A stretch of 56,799 nucleotides of DNA, from the NCBI GenBank assembly GCA_947629415.1, contig CANRDP010000005.1:1-56799 (forward strand). Direction: 5' to 3'. A program made the position numbers and the translations under genes. The DNA is from an uncultured Bacilli bacterium (GTDB lineage Bacteria > Bacillota_I > Bacilli_A > RFN20 > CAG-449). Positions 37,741 through 47,091 of this stretch are shown one piece after another (within the stretch, counting starts at the first letter, position 1; the number at the start of each line of letters is the position of its first letter). Below the pieces are notes generated by a model. It was not told the origin of the DNA and searched no databases. It worked only from the letters and a program-made list of their open reading frames with translations.

Positions 37741-39286
37741 AACTCATCCTCTTTAAATGTTCCGCTAAAGCTTTTGTCATATCGCTTTTCAAACAACGGA
37801 AGCACCAATTCCCTTCCCGCTTCCCGGGAAAATTCATCCGGTATTTTTCAGAGAATTTCAAAAGATCTTGCATGGTAAAAATAACAACATCGGCACGACT
37901 TCTTATCAAAGAGCCGAGCAAAGTATCAAAAATATCTTCTTCTTTCTTAATCTGGAGATAATCCATCATCGACTTCCACTCTTCTTTATGCTCTTCTAAA
38001 TAAGATTTTAAAGGAGCATTATCATGTGTACCGATATAGGCAACACAATTTTCTTCATAATTATGAGGTAAATAAGGATTCGTCAATAAAAATTCTTTCT
38101 TTTGCTTTTTTGTCCATTCGTTTTCATGTAATTTCAAATATTCTTTTCGTTCTTTCAAAGGATTTTTCAAACATTCTTCATAATCGGAAAAGGCAAATTC
38201 GTATACTTTCAATCCCGGAAATTGCGTTTTCTTCAAAAGTTCCGACACATCTTTACTGGCAACACCCAAATCTTCAGCGATAATTTGCACATCGGGAGCA
38301 ACAGATCTCATTCTTTCAAAAAAAGGATAGCCCGGGCCTTTTTCCCATTTTCCATTTTTGGCATTTATCGCATTTTTGGGAATGGTATAATAAGAAGCAA
38401 AAGCACGGAAATGATCGATTCGGACAAAATCATACAGACGATTGGCCATTTTCATCCTGCGTTTCCAAAAACGATAATCCCTTTTTTCCATATATTCCCA
38501 ATTATACAAAGGATTTCCCCACAATTGACCGTCTTCGGAAAAATAATCCGGGGGAACTCCGGCAACTTTCTTCGGATTTCTTCTTCCATCCAATAAAAAT
38601 TCTTTGGGATTTCCAAAAACATCCGCCGAATCTTCCGAAACATAAATCGGCATATCTCCGATAATGGAAACTCCATACTTATTGGCATATTTTTTTAAAG
38701 CCTTATATTGAGAAAATGCTTCATATTGCACAAAAATCCAAAAAGAAAATTCTTTTTCTTCTTTTTTTATGATTTCTTCGATAACCATCCTTTTATGCAA
38801 TTTCAAATCTTCGGGCCAAGAAGAAAAAGGAGCACCATTCTGCATGGTCTTTATTGTCATAAAAACGGCATAATCTTTCAGCCAATATTTTTCCTTACGA
38901 TAAAAGCGATTTATTCTTTCTTTTTCCACCGCATAAGCTCGTTGAGATGCCGTTCTTAAAATATCAAAACGGGTGGCATATAAGAAGCCATAATCGACTT
39001 TTCTTCCACTTTTGGACTCTAAGGCCTCCAATTCTTCTTGTCTCAAATACCCTTTTTTCATCAAAATTTCCAAATCAATAAAATAAGGATTCATCGCAAA
39101 AGCCGAAAAAGACTGATAAGGAGAATCACCGAAAGAAGTCGGATTTAAAGGTAAAATCTGCCAATAACTTTGGTGTGCCCGCTTTAAAAATCGTATCCAT
39201 CTTCTTGCTTCTTTACCAAAAGTTCCGATTCCGTATTTTGAAGGAAGCGAAGAAATATGCAATAAAATACCTGATCCACGTTTCAT
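37724..39286 (-). CDS. malQ: 4-alpha-glucanotransferase (amylomaltase)
   Basis: This 520-residue GH77 enzyme disproportionates maltodextrins, releasing glucose. Motifs are SLPSKYGIGTFG, GDSPYQSFSAFA, GDMPIYVSEDSADVFGNP, the nucleophile region VRIDHFRAF, the acid/base IIAEDLG and the stabiliser YIGTHDNAPL. Its start overlaps the preceding hydrolase stop by 4 bases. It serves glycogen or maltodextrin use; no phosphorylase lies in the window. Confidence 0.96.
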   Translation of the reverse strand: MKRGSGILLHISSLPSKYGIGTFGKEARRWIRFLKRAHQSYWQILPLNPTSFGDSPYQSFSAFAMNPYFIDLEILMKKGYLRQEELEALESKSGRKVDYGFLYATRFDILRTASQRAYAVEKERINRFYRKEKYWLKDYAVFMTIKTMQNGAPFSSWPEDLKLHKRMVIEEIIKKEEKEFSFWIFVQYEAFSQYKALKKYANKYGVSIIGDMPIYVSEDSADVFGNPKEFLLDGRRNPKKVAGVPPDYFSEDGQLWGNPLYNWEYMEKRDYRFWKRRMKMANRLYDFVRIDHFRAFASYYTIPKNAINAKNGKWEKGPGYPFFERMRSVAPDVQIIAEDLGVASKDVSELLKKTQFPGLKVYEFAFSDYEECLKNPLKERKEYLKLHENEWTKKQKKEFLLTNPYLPHNYEENCVAYIGTHDNAPLKSYLEEHKEEWKSMMDYLQIKKEEDIFDTLLGSLIRSRADVVIFTMQDLLKFSEKYRMNFPGKREGNWCFRCLKSDMTKALAEHLKRMSYEASR

Positions 39287-40008
39287 AGATTTTCTCCTCC
39301 GTTTTCTTTTTTATTCTCGTCTATATTTTCATTCTTTTCTTCCTTTTGAATAGGTTCATCTTTCAAAAACGCTTCCCAAATAGGCAATAACTCATCCCGA
39401 TGGGAAATTCCCATTCCATGAGGATAAGGGAAAGACAATACTTGAGAATTTTTCATATATCCTTCCAGATATTGTACCGATTTTTTTATAAGTTTATCCT
39501 CGGAAACGGAATAAAAAATCAGAGCTTTTCCCTCAAAATCTTTGATACTTTCCTGCAAAAGAAAAGAAGAATTATCTTTCAGCATTCGAATAAATTTTTT
39601 CTTTTCCATTTCTCCGCTTTTAGGATAATAGGAAATTTTAGCGCTGATCGAAAGCATCCATTTCAGAAGACCGGTAGGTACACATAATGGTGATTCCAGG
39701 ATCGCATGTGTAAAATATTTCGGATCCATTTCCATCATCTGAATGGCAATTTGTGCTCCTAATCCACGAGCAATAATTTTGGCCTCTTGATATTGTTCTT
39801 TAACAAGTTTCAGTAATTCTTCCGCATTTTCATAAATGGAAGTATATGGTCCTTCATCTTTTCCATGCCCGGATATCGTCGGAATCCACAGCGAATAATT
39901 TTCTATCCATTTCTCTTTTCCGTCTTCCCATTCTGCTTCCGAAGAATTCCCGGAATGCAATAAAATCAATAAAGGTTTGTCTGAATCATAACGTTCTATT
40001 TTCATCAT
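39283..40008 (-). CDS. Alpha/beta-hydrolase-fold protein lacking the nucleophile Ser
   Basis: The 241-residue protein has an alpha/beta-hydrolase outline: LLILLHSGNSSEAEW as oxyanion strand, an elbow region IIARGLGAQIA, GKALIFYSVSEDKLI with the acid residue, and GMGISHRDEL with the His. The elbow, normally G-x-S-x-G, reads A-R-G-L-G here, so the nucleophile Ser appears to be Gly. It may be inactive or use another residue. The C-terminal 30 residues are a charged tail (KEEKNENIDENKK). The start at the ATGATG near 40008 is backed by CAGGAG; the upstream frame lacks one. It overlaps alkD by 23 bases. Confidence 0.75.
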   Translation of the reverse strand: MMKIERYDSDKPLLILLHSGNSSEAEWEDGKEKWIENYSLWIPTISGHGKDEGPYTSIYENAEELLKLVKEQYQEAKIIARGLGAQIAIQMMEMDPKYFTHAILESPLCVPTGLLKWMLSISAKISYYPKSGEMEKKKFIRMLKDNSSFLLQESIKDFEGKALIFYSVSEDKLIKKSVQYLEGYMKNSQVLSFPYPHGMGISHRDELLPIWEAFLKDEPIQKEEKNENIDENKKENGGENL

Positions 40009-40669
40009 ACCAACTCCTGAGTTTATTTTTTTGTTCTTCTGAAACACGATAAGAATCGAAAATTTTTCTTACCGTATTTTTTATCAAAGGATTTTTTTTA
40101 TCCAATTCTTCCATTTTTTGATAAACCTTCTCCGCATCCAAAAGAAAAAAAGAAGATAACAACCATGCTTCTGCCATCATCACATAATAACGATCATCTT
40201 CACGAATCAAAGTAAAGATTGTATCCATATATTCTTTCTTCTTAAAATTATGAAGAAAAAGAAGATAGGAAAATCGCACCAAAAATTCTTCTTCCCGGCA
40301 GAGAATATTTTTTTTGCTATAAATGTAAGTATCGGAAAACCGATTTGCTTTTATGGAAAAAGAAGAGGAAAGAATATCCACGGCCGCCCAATTGTCTTCT
40401 TCTTTCATAAATTGTTCAAAAAAAAGAAATTTTTCTTCTAAACTATGTTTGGAATAAGCATAAGATAATCCCCTTATGACATCCATTTCATAACTTTCAT
40501 GTCGAGGAAAAGATATTTCTTCTTTCGCGGCAAGTTTTGCTATTTTTTTTAAATCGGAAGTTTTAACACCATACATTTTCTTTTTGCTTTGAATGATTTT
40601 CCGATCAAATAATGCTTTCTTCTCATCCGCATGTTCGATAATGAAATTTCTTATATCCTCAAGTTTCAT
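39986..40669 (-). CDS. DNA alkylation repair protein, AlkD-like
   Basis: This 227-residue, all-helical, HEAT-like protein matches AlkD glycosylases, which remove bulky cationic alkylated bases. Supporting stretches are KKMYGVKTSDLKKIAKLA near residue 30, EEDNWAAVDILSS near 90, and YYVMMAEAWLLSSFF near 160. The key Asp/Trp layout of AlkD is plausible (DNWAAVD) but not confirmed. The ATG follows GGAAGA. First gene of a four-gene operon whose other members concern sugar use. Confidence 0.85.
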   Translation of the reverse strand: MKLEDIRNFIIEHADEKKALFDRKIIQSKKKMYGVKTSDLKKIAKLAAKEEISFPRHESYEMDVIRGLSYAYSKHSLEEKFLFFEQFMKEEDNWAAVDILSSSFSIKANRFSDTYIYSKKNILCREEEFLVRFSYLLFLHNFKKKEYMDTIFTLIREDDRYYVMMAEAWLLSSFFLLDAEKVYQKMEELDKKNPLIKNTVRKIFDSYRVSEEQKNKLRSWYDENRTL

Positions 40670-40730
40670 ACAAATCTTCCAAAAAAGATTCTATCATATT
40701 TTGTTAAAAAGCGATACTTCTATCTCTTTT

Positions 40731-40762
40731 TTCAAAAAAAAATTCCCTTTAAAGGGAATTTT
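40731..40762 (-). terminator. Rho-independent terminator
   Basis: AAAATTCCC (40739-40747) and GGGAATTTT (40754-40762) flank TTTAAA, and nine T follow on the minus strand. It ends the SHOCT membrane-protein transcript, before alkD. Confidence 0.85.
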
Positions 40763-40783
40763 GATAAAACCTATTTTTTCTTT

Positions 40784-41377
40784 TTATTTTTTTTCTTTGT
40801 CCTTTTGATTTAATTTCAAAACTTCGGTTCTTTTTGCTTCAAACTCTTCTCTTGTGATGATTTCTTCATTCAAAAGTTCCTTCCATTTTTTGACTTCCAT
40901 AATTCGTGCATCCGTGGATTTTGTATTATCCATACCGGAAACAAACATTTCGAAAAGATAAAGAACGACAGCACAGCAAAAGAGAATAACTCCGACAAGT
41001 GCCAATATACTTCCTATTCCGATACTGACCGTCTTGGAAGAAGAAGAGTCCGATGCAAGATTAACGGCAGCGCAAACATTGAAAAATCCGATTAAGGCTT
41101 CCAAAGCAGAGCATCCGACCATAGCAAATCCGATTCTTGAAGCAAGTTCATTCTTGGAAAAATTAATGACCGCACCAAGGAATAAGGTTATGAGATAAAT
41201 CGTAACACTGATTCCGGAAAGAATCACAATCTCAGAAAATGCAGGATTGGCTGTGGAACTTGAAGATGTGGTAAGACTCGTCGTGGTTGTTCCATCCAAA
41301 AGAAGACAAATACCCAATAAAAGAACGGACAATAAGAATAAAACTTTGCGAACAATTTTAAGAATATTAACTTTCAT
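40784..41377 (-). CDS. Four-span membrane protein with C-terminal SHOCT domain
   Basis: This 197-residue protein has spans at about 9-27, 48-70, 83-105 and 121-145. Two Ser/Thr-rich extracellular loops (TTTTSLTTSSSSTAN and SDSSSSK) separate them. The last 35 residues (VKKWKELLNEEIITREEFEA) fit the SHOCT pattern L-x-x-L-x-x-x-G/E-x-I-T-x-E-E-F-x-x-K, a short helical oligomerisation module. The function of the membrane part is unknown. The ATG follows AGGAGGG. Confidence 0.75.
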   Translation of the reverse strand: MKVNILKIVRKVLFLLSVLLLGICLLLDGTTTTSLTTSSSSTANPAFSEIVILSGISVTIYLITLFLGAVINFSKNELASRIGFAMVGCSALEALIGFFNVCAAVNLASDSSSSKTVSIGIGSILALVGVILFCCAVVLYLFEMFVSGMDNTKSTDARIMEVKKWKELLNEEIITREEFEAKRTEVLKLNQKDKEKK

Positions 41378-41430
41378 TTTTTCCCTCCTATATGTTCTAT
41401 AAAAATTATATTTCTTTTTTCATTGTTTTT

Positions 41431-42660
41431 TCAACATTTTTCACCATTTTTTATTGTTTTTTCGATTTCATCCGGATCTTTTATTATTTCTTTTGATAAA
41501 TTGATGCAACCATCGTCAACAATCAAAAGATCATCTTCAATCCTTACTCCGATTCCGTATTTTTCAAAATAAAGTCCCGGCTCATCGGTAATGACATTTC
41601 CCGCTTCCAAGATGGTATCTCTTCCCATCGGATCATGAACATCTAGACCTAAATGATGCGATACGCGGTGAAAATAAATATCTTTCATTTCTTCTTTGGA
41701 ATCAATCAAATTTGCTTTTAAACATTGTTCAGTCAGAAATTCCACCGTCTTGGATTGCAATTCCGTCATACGAACACCGGGACGTGCCATTTGGATTACC
41801 CGTTGATTTGCTTCCAGAACGATTTCATAAATTTTTCTTTGTAAAGGAGAAAAAACACCTTCAATTGGATATGTACGGGTAATATCCGCATTGTAATAAT
41901 CTTTTCTTGCACCTAAATCCAAAAGAATCATACTCTTTTTTTCTAAAGGCATATTATTTTCATGATAATGCAAAATCGTCGCGTTTTTTCCACTCCCGGC
42001 AATGGTATCAAAAGAAGGCGTAGCTCCTCCTAAAGCAAGGATCCTTTCTTCAAAAAGAGCCTGAACTTCTTTTTCTTTTTCTAATTTCGGCAACTTTTTC
42101 ATAACTTCATCCAAAGCAAGTTTTGTAAGATGAATGGCATTTTGAATTTTTTGGATTTCTTCTTTTTCTTTAATTGCTCGTAAAGAAAGAAGAAAAGGAT
42201 AAACATCTTCAATATCGATATCCTTTTTTTGTTTTCTTGCCATTAAAGAAAAATATTCTCCGTATTGAATTCCCCCTTTAGAGGAAAATTTTTCTAAATC
42301 CAAATATAATTTTTCCGAAGAAAAAACTTTTTCCAATGTTTTTTCTAATAAGGAAAGCGAATAAACTTCGGATACCATGGAAATTCTTTTTGCTTCTTCA
42401 AAATCAAGATAAGCACCAATCCATCTTTCTAATATCGGATCCGTATTCAATAAAAATAATTTCTCTTCTTTGGTTTTTAAATTAACCACAAGAAAAGAAT
42501 CTTTCTGATCAATTCCGGTTAGATAGAAAAAATTCCGATTTACCGAAAAAGGATAATTTTCATCCGCGGAACGATGAACTTCAAATCCCGAGCATAATAG
42601 CAAATATCCTTCGGAATCTAATTTTTGATAAAGCTTTTCTCTTCTTGATTTATAATTCAT
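41431..42660 (-). CDS. pepP: Xaa-Pro aminopeptidase (M24B)
   Basis: This 409-residue metallopeptidase removes N-terminal residues preceding Pro. It has an N-terminal creatinase-like domain (1-165) and a pita-bread domain with the metal ligands: two Asp in LLDLGARKDYYNADITRTYP, His in HRVSHHLGLDVHD, and Glu in ITDEPGLYFE and GVRIEDDLLI. All five are present. The start overlaps the mrp stop by 4 bases. It is the last gene of a long minus-strand set. Confidence 0.93.
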   Translation of the reverse strand: MNYKSRREKLYQKLDSEGYLLLCSGFEVHRSADENYPFSVNRNFFYLTGIDQKDSFLVVNLKTKEEKLFLLNTDPILERWIGAYLDFEEAKRISMVSEVYSLSLLEKTLEKVFSSEKLYLDLEKFSSKGGIQYGEYFSLMARKQKKDIDIEDVYPFLLSLRAIKEKEEIQKIQNAIHLTKLALDEVMKKLPKLEKEKEVQALFEERILALGGATPSFDTIAGSGKNATILHYHENNMPLEKKSMILLDLGARKDYYNADITRTYPIEGVFSPLQRKIYEIVLEANQRVIQMARPGVRMTELQSKTVEFLTEQCLKANLIDSKEEMKDIYFHRVSHHLGLDVHDPMGRDTILEAGNVITDEPGLYFEKYGIGVRIEDDLLIVDDGCINLSKEIIKDPDEIEKTIKNGEKC

Positions 42661-43502
42661 TTTCTTTTTTTCTCCTTTACTTTCAACTCTTTTATCATAG
42701 TAACGATTTTATCAAAATCTTTCGTTTCATAATCTTCGATGCGACCGATATCCGCGAGTGAAGAAAGTTTGGGATCTATGGGTAATCTTGATAACACAGG
42801 TAAAGAAAAAGAAGCATAAGGATTTTCTTTTCGATTTTCGTATATTTCTATTTTTTCCTTACAATGCGGACAAAGAACATACGACATATTTTCCACAATT
42901 CCCAAAACCGGTATTTCCATTAATTCCGCCATTTTTAAAGCTTTTCTTACAATCACGGAAACTAATTCCTGAGGTGTCGTAACCACCAATATTCCATCAA
43001 GTGGTATGGATTGAAACGCGGTTAATGCCACATCCCCCGTTCCCGGTGGCATATCGATGACAAGTACATCTTTTTCATCCCAACGTACCTCTTGATAAAA
43101 TTGACCCACGAGATTGGAAATAAGACTCCCTCTCCATAAAACCGGATCATCCTCTTTTTCCAAAAGCATATTGGAAGAAATAATTTCAATACCTAATGTT
43201 TCCGTTACCGCCGGATAAATATAGGTTCCATCACTTAACGCGGAATCATGAATACCGAAAACATGTGGTATCGAAGGGCCCGTAATGTCCGCATCCAAAA
43301 GTCCGACACGAAAATGAGCCCGAGCCAAAGCACATGCCAATAAGGAAGATACCATTGATTTTCCCACTCCGCCTTTTCCAGAAACAACTCCAATAATTTT
43401 TTTGATATCGGATTTTTCATTTTGAGAAAAAAGCATTTCTTCTTTGGAAACTCTGCTATCGCAATTTTCTTGACAATTTTCACATTGATGATTACAGGAC
43501 AT
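42657..43502 (-). CDS. mrp: Mrp/NBP35-type Fe-S cluster carrier ATPase
   Basis: This 281-residue P-loop ATPase has a deviant Walker A (SGKGGVGKS), a Mrp signature (DADITGPSIPHVFG), VIDMPPGTGDV, and a C-terminal CPHC pair that binds a bridging Fe-S cluster. The N-terminus also has a Cys cluster (CNHQCENCQENC), as in Nbp35. It probably delivers Fe-S clusters, fitting the cluster-rich hydrogenase-like protein upstream. The start at 43502 follows GGGAGG; the ATG 15 bases earlier overlaps that site. Confidence 0.92.
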   Translation of the reverse strand: MSCNHQCENCQENCDSRVSKEEMLFSQNEKSDIKKIIGVVSGKGGVGKSMVSSLLACALARAHFRVGLLDADITGPSIPHVFGIHDSALSDGTYIYPAVTETLGIEIISSNMLLEKEDDPVLWRGSLISNLVGQFYQEVRWDEKDVLVIDMPPGTGDVALTAFQSIPLDGILVVTTPQELVSVIVRKALKMAELMEIPVLGIVENMSYVLCPHCKEKIEIYENRKENPYASFSLPVLSRLPIDPKLSSLADIGRIEDYETKDFDKIVTMIKELKVKEKKRK

Positions 43503-43550
43503 AAAAAAACCTCCCAATAAAAAAATTATAACATAAATTCCCTTGGGACA

Positions 43551-44183
43551 CTATTTTTTCCATACGAAAGCATAACTTTCATCCACAAATTTTTGGTAAA
43601 ACGAAATTGGCTTTTGTGCATCCAAAAGTACACTTACCCAATGATTTTTATTCATATGATATGCCGGAAAAACGTATTGAAAATCGACTGTTTCCCGCGG
43701 ATTGGATTTTACATTCATTACCCAACATAAAGAGGTATCGCCTTTTTGAAAAAGATCTTTTTCTAATTCCATAAAAAGCGCCACCCATTTTCCCTTTTTA
43801 TTTTTCAATACTTTGTAAGTATAATCCGAAAAAGGTTGATCCACAAAACAAGCATATTTTTCTTCGCCATAACGACATAAAGCCGGAACAATATTTTCAT
43901 CGTTTCTTTGCAAAAGAAGAATTTCACGGATATAATTTTCCACTTCTTCTTTTACTTTGCTCACCAAAGGATTAAAAAATCCTTCGCGATAAAAGGGAAG
44001 ATATTCTTCTTTCAATTCATTATCATAAACATCAACTTCAAGATTTTGATTTTTTATTCGAAAAACAGCATAAAATTGTCCGTTATGAATTTCTTTCCTT
44101 AAAACATATTCCTCTTTTACTTTTAAAAAACCATAAGAAAACAAATTTTCTTCCAATTCTTTACTAAAACGAAAAGGAATCAT
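43551..44183 (-). CDS. MmcQ/YjbR-family protein
   Basis: The protein has 210 residues. The C-terminal half has the YjbR-like fold: YACFVDQPFSDYTYKVLKNK, KWVALFMELEK and PAYHMNKNHWVSVLLD, the last being the most conserved part of the family. The N-terminal half (about 1-95) is an extra domain seen in some Firmicutes members (LRKEIHNGQFYAVFRIKNQN). Members are thought to bind DNA, but the role is poorly known. The start overlaps the GH4 stop by 4 bases. Confidence 0.85.
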   Translation of the reverse strand: MIPFRFSKELEENLFSYGFLKVKEEYVLRKEIHNGQFYAVFRIKNQNLEVDVYDNELKEEYLPFYREGFFNPLVSKVKEEVENYIREILLLQRNDENIVPALCRYGEEKYACFVDQPFSDYTYKVLKNKKGKWVALFMELEKDLFQKGDTSLCWVMNVKSNPRETVDFQYVFPAYHMNKNHWVSVLLDAQKPISFYQKFVDESYAFVWKK

Positions 44184-45586
44184 TTCTCATCCTCAATTAA
44201 AAATTCATCGGAAAAATCATAATCTTTTTTCAAATACTCTTTGGTATTTCTTACCATTTCTATAAATAGTTCTTTTGCATTTTGCAACGAAAGACCCGAA
44301 CATAAAGATTGTGCCAGAAAGGAAGTGAAAATCATTTCAAAATTTCGCTTTTTTATACCTTCATAACAAAGATCCAAACTATTTAAATTCCGTAAAACCA
44401 AGGCCCTTGCACCAGTAGAAAGAGGTTTTGCTAACAATGGTGTTACTCCGTCATGAGCGAAAAGGCAATTGGTTTCCACAATACTTCCCAAAGGAAAATC
44501 CGGCATTTGTCCTCGATTGGGAAGATTAACATTGCTTATTTTTGTACGGAATCCCAAAATAGCTTCCATCAATTCCACAACTTCTTCCGGTGATTTTTCC
44601 ACGACAACTTTCTTTTTTCCTTCTGCCATTGCAATGGATTCTTCAACTCTTTCTTTCTGTTGCTTTTCTCGAAAATTCACGGAAGTTAATTGAAATCCCC
44701 AACGTTTTATTGCTTCCATCGAAGATAAATAGTAAGAGCCTTCTAAAAATTCCACAAGATGTCGATCCCCTGCCGCAGGTAAAGCTCCGTATCGCTTATA
44801 TAAATCGTATTTTACTTTGTTTTGATAAGCAAAAGGATCCCAAAGATATTGATCAAAGGGACCATGTTCATAATATCCTTCCTTATGATGAGCAAAAAAA
44901 TCATCCAAATAAGATAATAAATCTATATCTTTGTATTTTGCTTCCGTAAACCAAGTAAAATGATTGATTCCAGATACTTCAAAACGTACTTCATTACGTT
45001 TTAAAGGAAGATTTAAACACTCTTTTGCTACATCACAAAGAAGATCCTCGGTATGGAACACTTCGTGACAACATCCGAAAGCACGAATTTCCGGGAAAAC
45101 ATCATATAATGTTTTCACACACAAATTCATCGGATTCGTTAAATTAATAACCCATGCTTTGGGACAGCATTCTTGAATTTTTTTTGCAAAATATTCATAT
45201 GTCGGTACGGTTCGCATTGCCCGCAATACACCACCCGGTCCCACGGTATCACCAACCGATTGATAAATTCCGTATTTTTCCGGTGTATGTACATCACTAT
45301 GCATTTCATGAAATGTTCCCGGCAAAATGGAAATTACCACTACGTCACTTCCTCGTAAAGCGGTTTCTATGGTAGGATGAACTTCATAAATCCATGGTGA
45401 AATTGTATTGGGGTCTTCATTCATCTTCTCTCCGATTTTTTTATTTCTTTCCGCAGCTTCTCTATCAATATCATAAAGAGCAATCGTTCCTTCGAGAAAT
45501 GGTGATAAAGCAAGATCCGACATAAAGATTCTTGCCCACATTTTGGAACCGCCTCCGATATAACAAAGTTTTATTTTCTTTTTCAT
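44180..45586 (-). CDS. GH4 alpha-glycosidase (CHEV subgroup)
   Basis: This 468-residue NAD- and Mn-dependent glycosidase has the Rossmann start CYIGGGSKMW, VINLTNPMNLC, the metal-binding GCCHEVFH and GINHFTWF. GH4 enzymes cleave glycosides by oxidation and elimination. The CHEV motif points to an alpha-acting enzyme (alpha-glucosidase AglA-like, or alpha-galacturonidase LplD-like) rather than a 6-phospho-beta-glucosidase (CNVP). The exact substrate cannot be read. The gene follows the hydrogenase-like gene by 10 bases, an odd pairing. Confidence 0.9.
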   Translation of the reverse strand: MKKKIKLCYIGGGSKMWARIFMSDLALSPFLEGTIALYDIDREAAERNKKIGEKMNEDPNTISPWIYEVHPTIETALRGSDVVVISILPGTFHEMHSDVHTPEKYGIYQSVGDTVGPGGVLRAMRTVPTYEYFAKKIQECCPKAWVINLTNPMNLCVKTLYDVFPEIRAFGCCHEVFHTEDLLCDVAKECLNLPLKRNEVRFEVSGINHFTWFTEAKYKDIDLLSYLDDFFAHHKEGYYEHGPFDQYLWDPFAYQNKVKYDLYKRYGALPAAGDRHLVEFLEGSYYLSSMEAIKRWGFQLTSVNFREKQQKERVEESIAMAEGKKKVVVEKSPEEVVELMEAILGFRTKISNVNLPNRGQMPDFPLGSIVETNCLFAHDGVTPLLAKPLSTGARALVLRNLNSLDLCYEGIKKRNFEMIFTSFLAQSLCSGLSLQNAKELFIEMVRNTKEYLKKDYDFSDEFLIEDEK

Positions 45587-45596
45587 AATTTACCTT

Positions 45597-47087
45597 CTAA
45601 TAATCTTTTTTCTTTTCATATGTCGGTTGAAGACCATCTACATCGAGTGTCGTAGTAACATCGGCAATTTTTGTCGCTTGAATTTGAATATTTTCTTTTC
45701 GATTGGCTACTTTTGTAAAAACCGGAGGTGCTCCTAAAGATACCGGCCCGGAGGTGCATCCACCCATACACATCATTCCTTCTAACAAATTTCCCTCTAA
45801 CTGTCCTTTTTCTAATTTTTTCAAACATTCGTTACATTCCAATGCTCCGCTTGCAGCAATCGGTTTTATATAGGAAGCATCTTCCCCTTTTTGTGCAAAG
45901 TACTCCAAAATCGAAGAAGAAACTCCTCCGGAAAAGCAATAACCTCTTCCTTCTTTTGAACCATGAAGATATTCCCCATCGCATTCAAATTCCAAAGGAT
46001 CGATATTTTTTGCTTTGAACATTGCATAAAGTTCCTCAAAAGAAAGAACATGATCCATATATCCTTGTGCTTTAGGTAATTTAAATTCATATTTTTTGGC
46101 AACACATGGACCGATAAAAACAAGTTTTGCATCCGGATATTTTTTTCGTAAAGTACGAGCAAGCATCAACATCGGAGAAATTGTTTCCGAAGAGTATTTT
46201 TCATAAATATTCGGATAATGAAGTTTTATTAATTGCAAAAAGGCAGGGCAGCAGGAAGTTGTCAATGCTCCGCCGTTTTTTAATTTTTCTTTTGCTTCTT
46301 CCGCTTCATGAATCGTTGTTAAATCCGCTCCCAAAGAAACTTCATAAACTTCATCAAATCCCAAAGCCCGAATTGCATCGAAAATCTGGGGCAATTTTGC
46401 TCCTTCTATTTGACCTTGAATGGCCGGAGCAACAAGAGCAATCACTTTATCATCACTTAAAATCTGCGAAATTACTTTCGTCATACAAGAAACTTCGGAA
46501 ATGGCTCCGAAAGGACAATTTGCCTGACATTGTCCACAATTGATACACTCGCTTTCTTCAATATAAGCAATTTCATTATCAATATGCTTCAAAGCACCGG
46601 TAGGACAAGATTTGCGGCAAGGACGTTCGGATTGAATAATGGCACTATAAGAACAGGCTTTTGCACACATCCCGCATCCTTTGCATTTTTCATAATTAAT
46701 ATGCATTTTATTTTCGCCCATATAAACGGCATCAAAACGACAAACTCTTTGACAATTTCTTGCTAAACATAACCGACAAGAATCCGTTATTCTTACCTTA
46801 TGAATATCACATCCATCACAGGCTGCTTCACAAACATATACTAATTGTTTACCATTTGGCTCCGAACCATCCGGCTTTTTCCCCATGCCAAGATTGGCAA
46901 ATTCCCGAGATATCTCTCTTTCTTTATAAACGCAGCAGTGATGTGTCTGAGCAACTTGACGATTCGGGTATAAAATTTTCCCGATTTCCTGAGGAAATTG
47001 ATCCGTGAGTTCTCCTTTAAATGCCAATTCGGCAAGTTTCGTCAACACTTTTCCTTTTTCCATATTGTACAAATTTAAACTCAACAT
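45597..47087 (-). CDS. [FeFe]-hydrogenase catalytic subunit, group B-like
   Basis: The protein has 496 residues. The N-terminal half carries several Cys clusters for [4Fe-4S] centres (CRLCLARNCQRVC, CKGCGMCAKAC, CINCGQCQANC). The H-cluster domain has TSCCPAF (about 280), GPCVAKKYE (about 330) and EGMMCMGGCTSGP (about 440). These are the L1-L3 signatures in the form typical of group B (M2a-like) enzymes. It would reduce protons or oxidise H2, or act as a sensor. Maturases HydE/F/G are not in the window. A partner NuoE/F-like subunit is also absent, so ferredoxin is the likely electron partner. Confidence 0.88.
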   Translation of the reverse strand: MLSLNLYNMEKGKVLTKLAELAFKGELTDQFPQEIGKILYPNRQVAQTHHCCVYKEREISREFANLGMGKKPDGSEPNGKQLVYVCEAACDGCDIHKVRITDSCRLCLARNCQRVCRFDAVYMGENKMHINYEKCKGCGMCAKACSYSAIIQSERPCRKSCPTGALKHIDNEIAYIEESECINCGQCQANCPFGAISEVSCMTKVISQILSDDKVIALVAPAIQGQIEGAKLPQIFDAIRALGFDEVYEVSLGADLTTIHEAEEAKEKLKNGGALTTSCCPAFLQLIKLHYPNIYEKYSSETISPMLMLARTLRKKYPDAKLVFIGPCVAKKYEFKLPKAQGYMDHVLSFEELYAMFKAKNIDPLEFECDGEYLHGSKEGRGYCFSGGVSSSILEYFAQKGEDASYIKPIAASGALECNECLKKLEKGQLEGNLLEGMMCMGGCTSGPVSLGAPPVFTKVANRKENIQIQATKIADVTTTLDVDGLQPTYEKKKDY

Positions 47088-47091
47088 ATTT

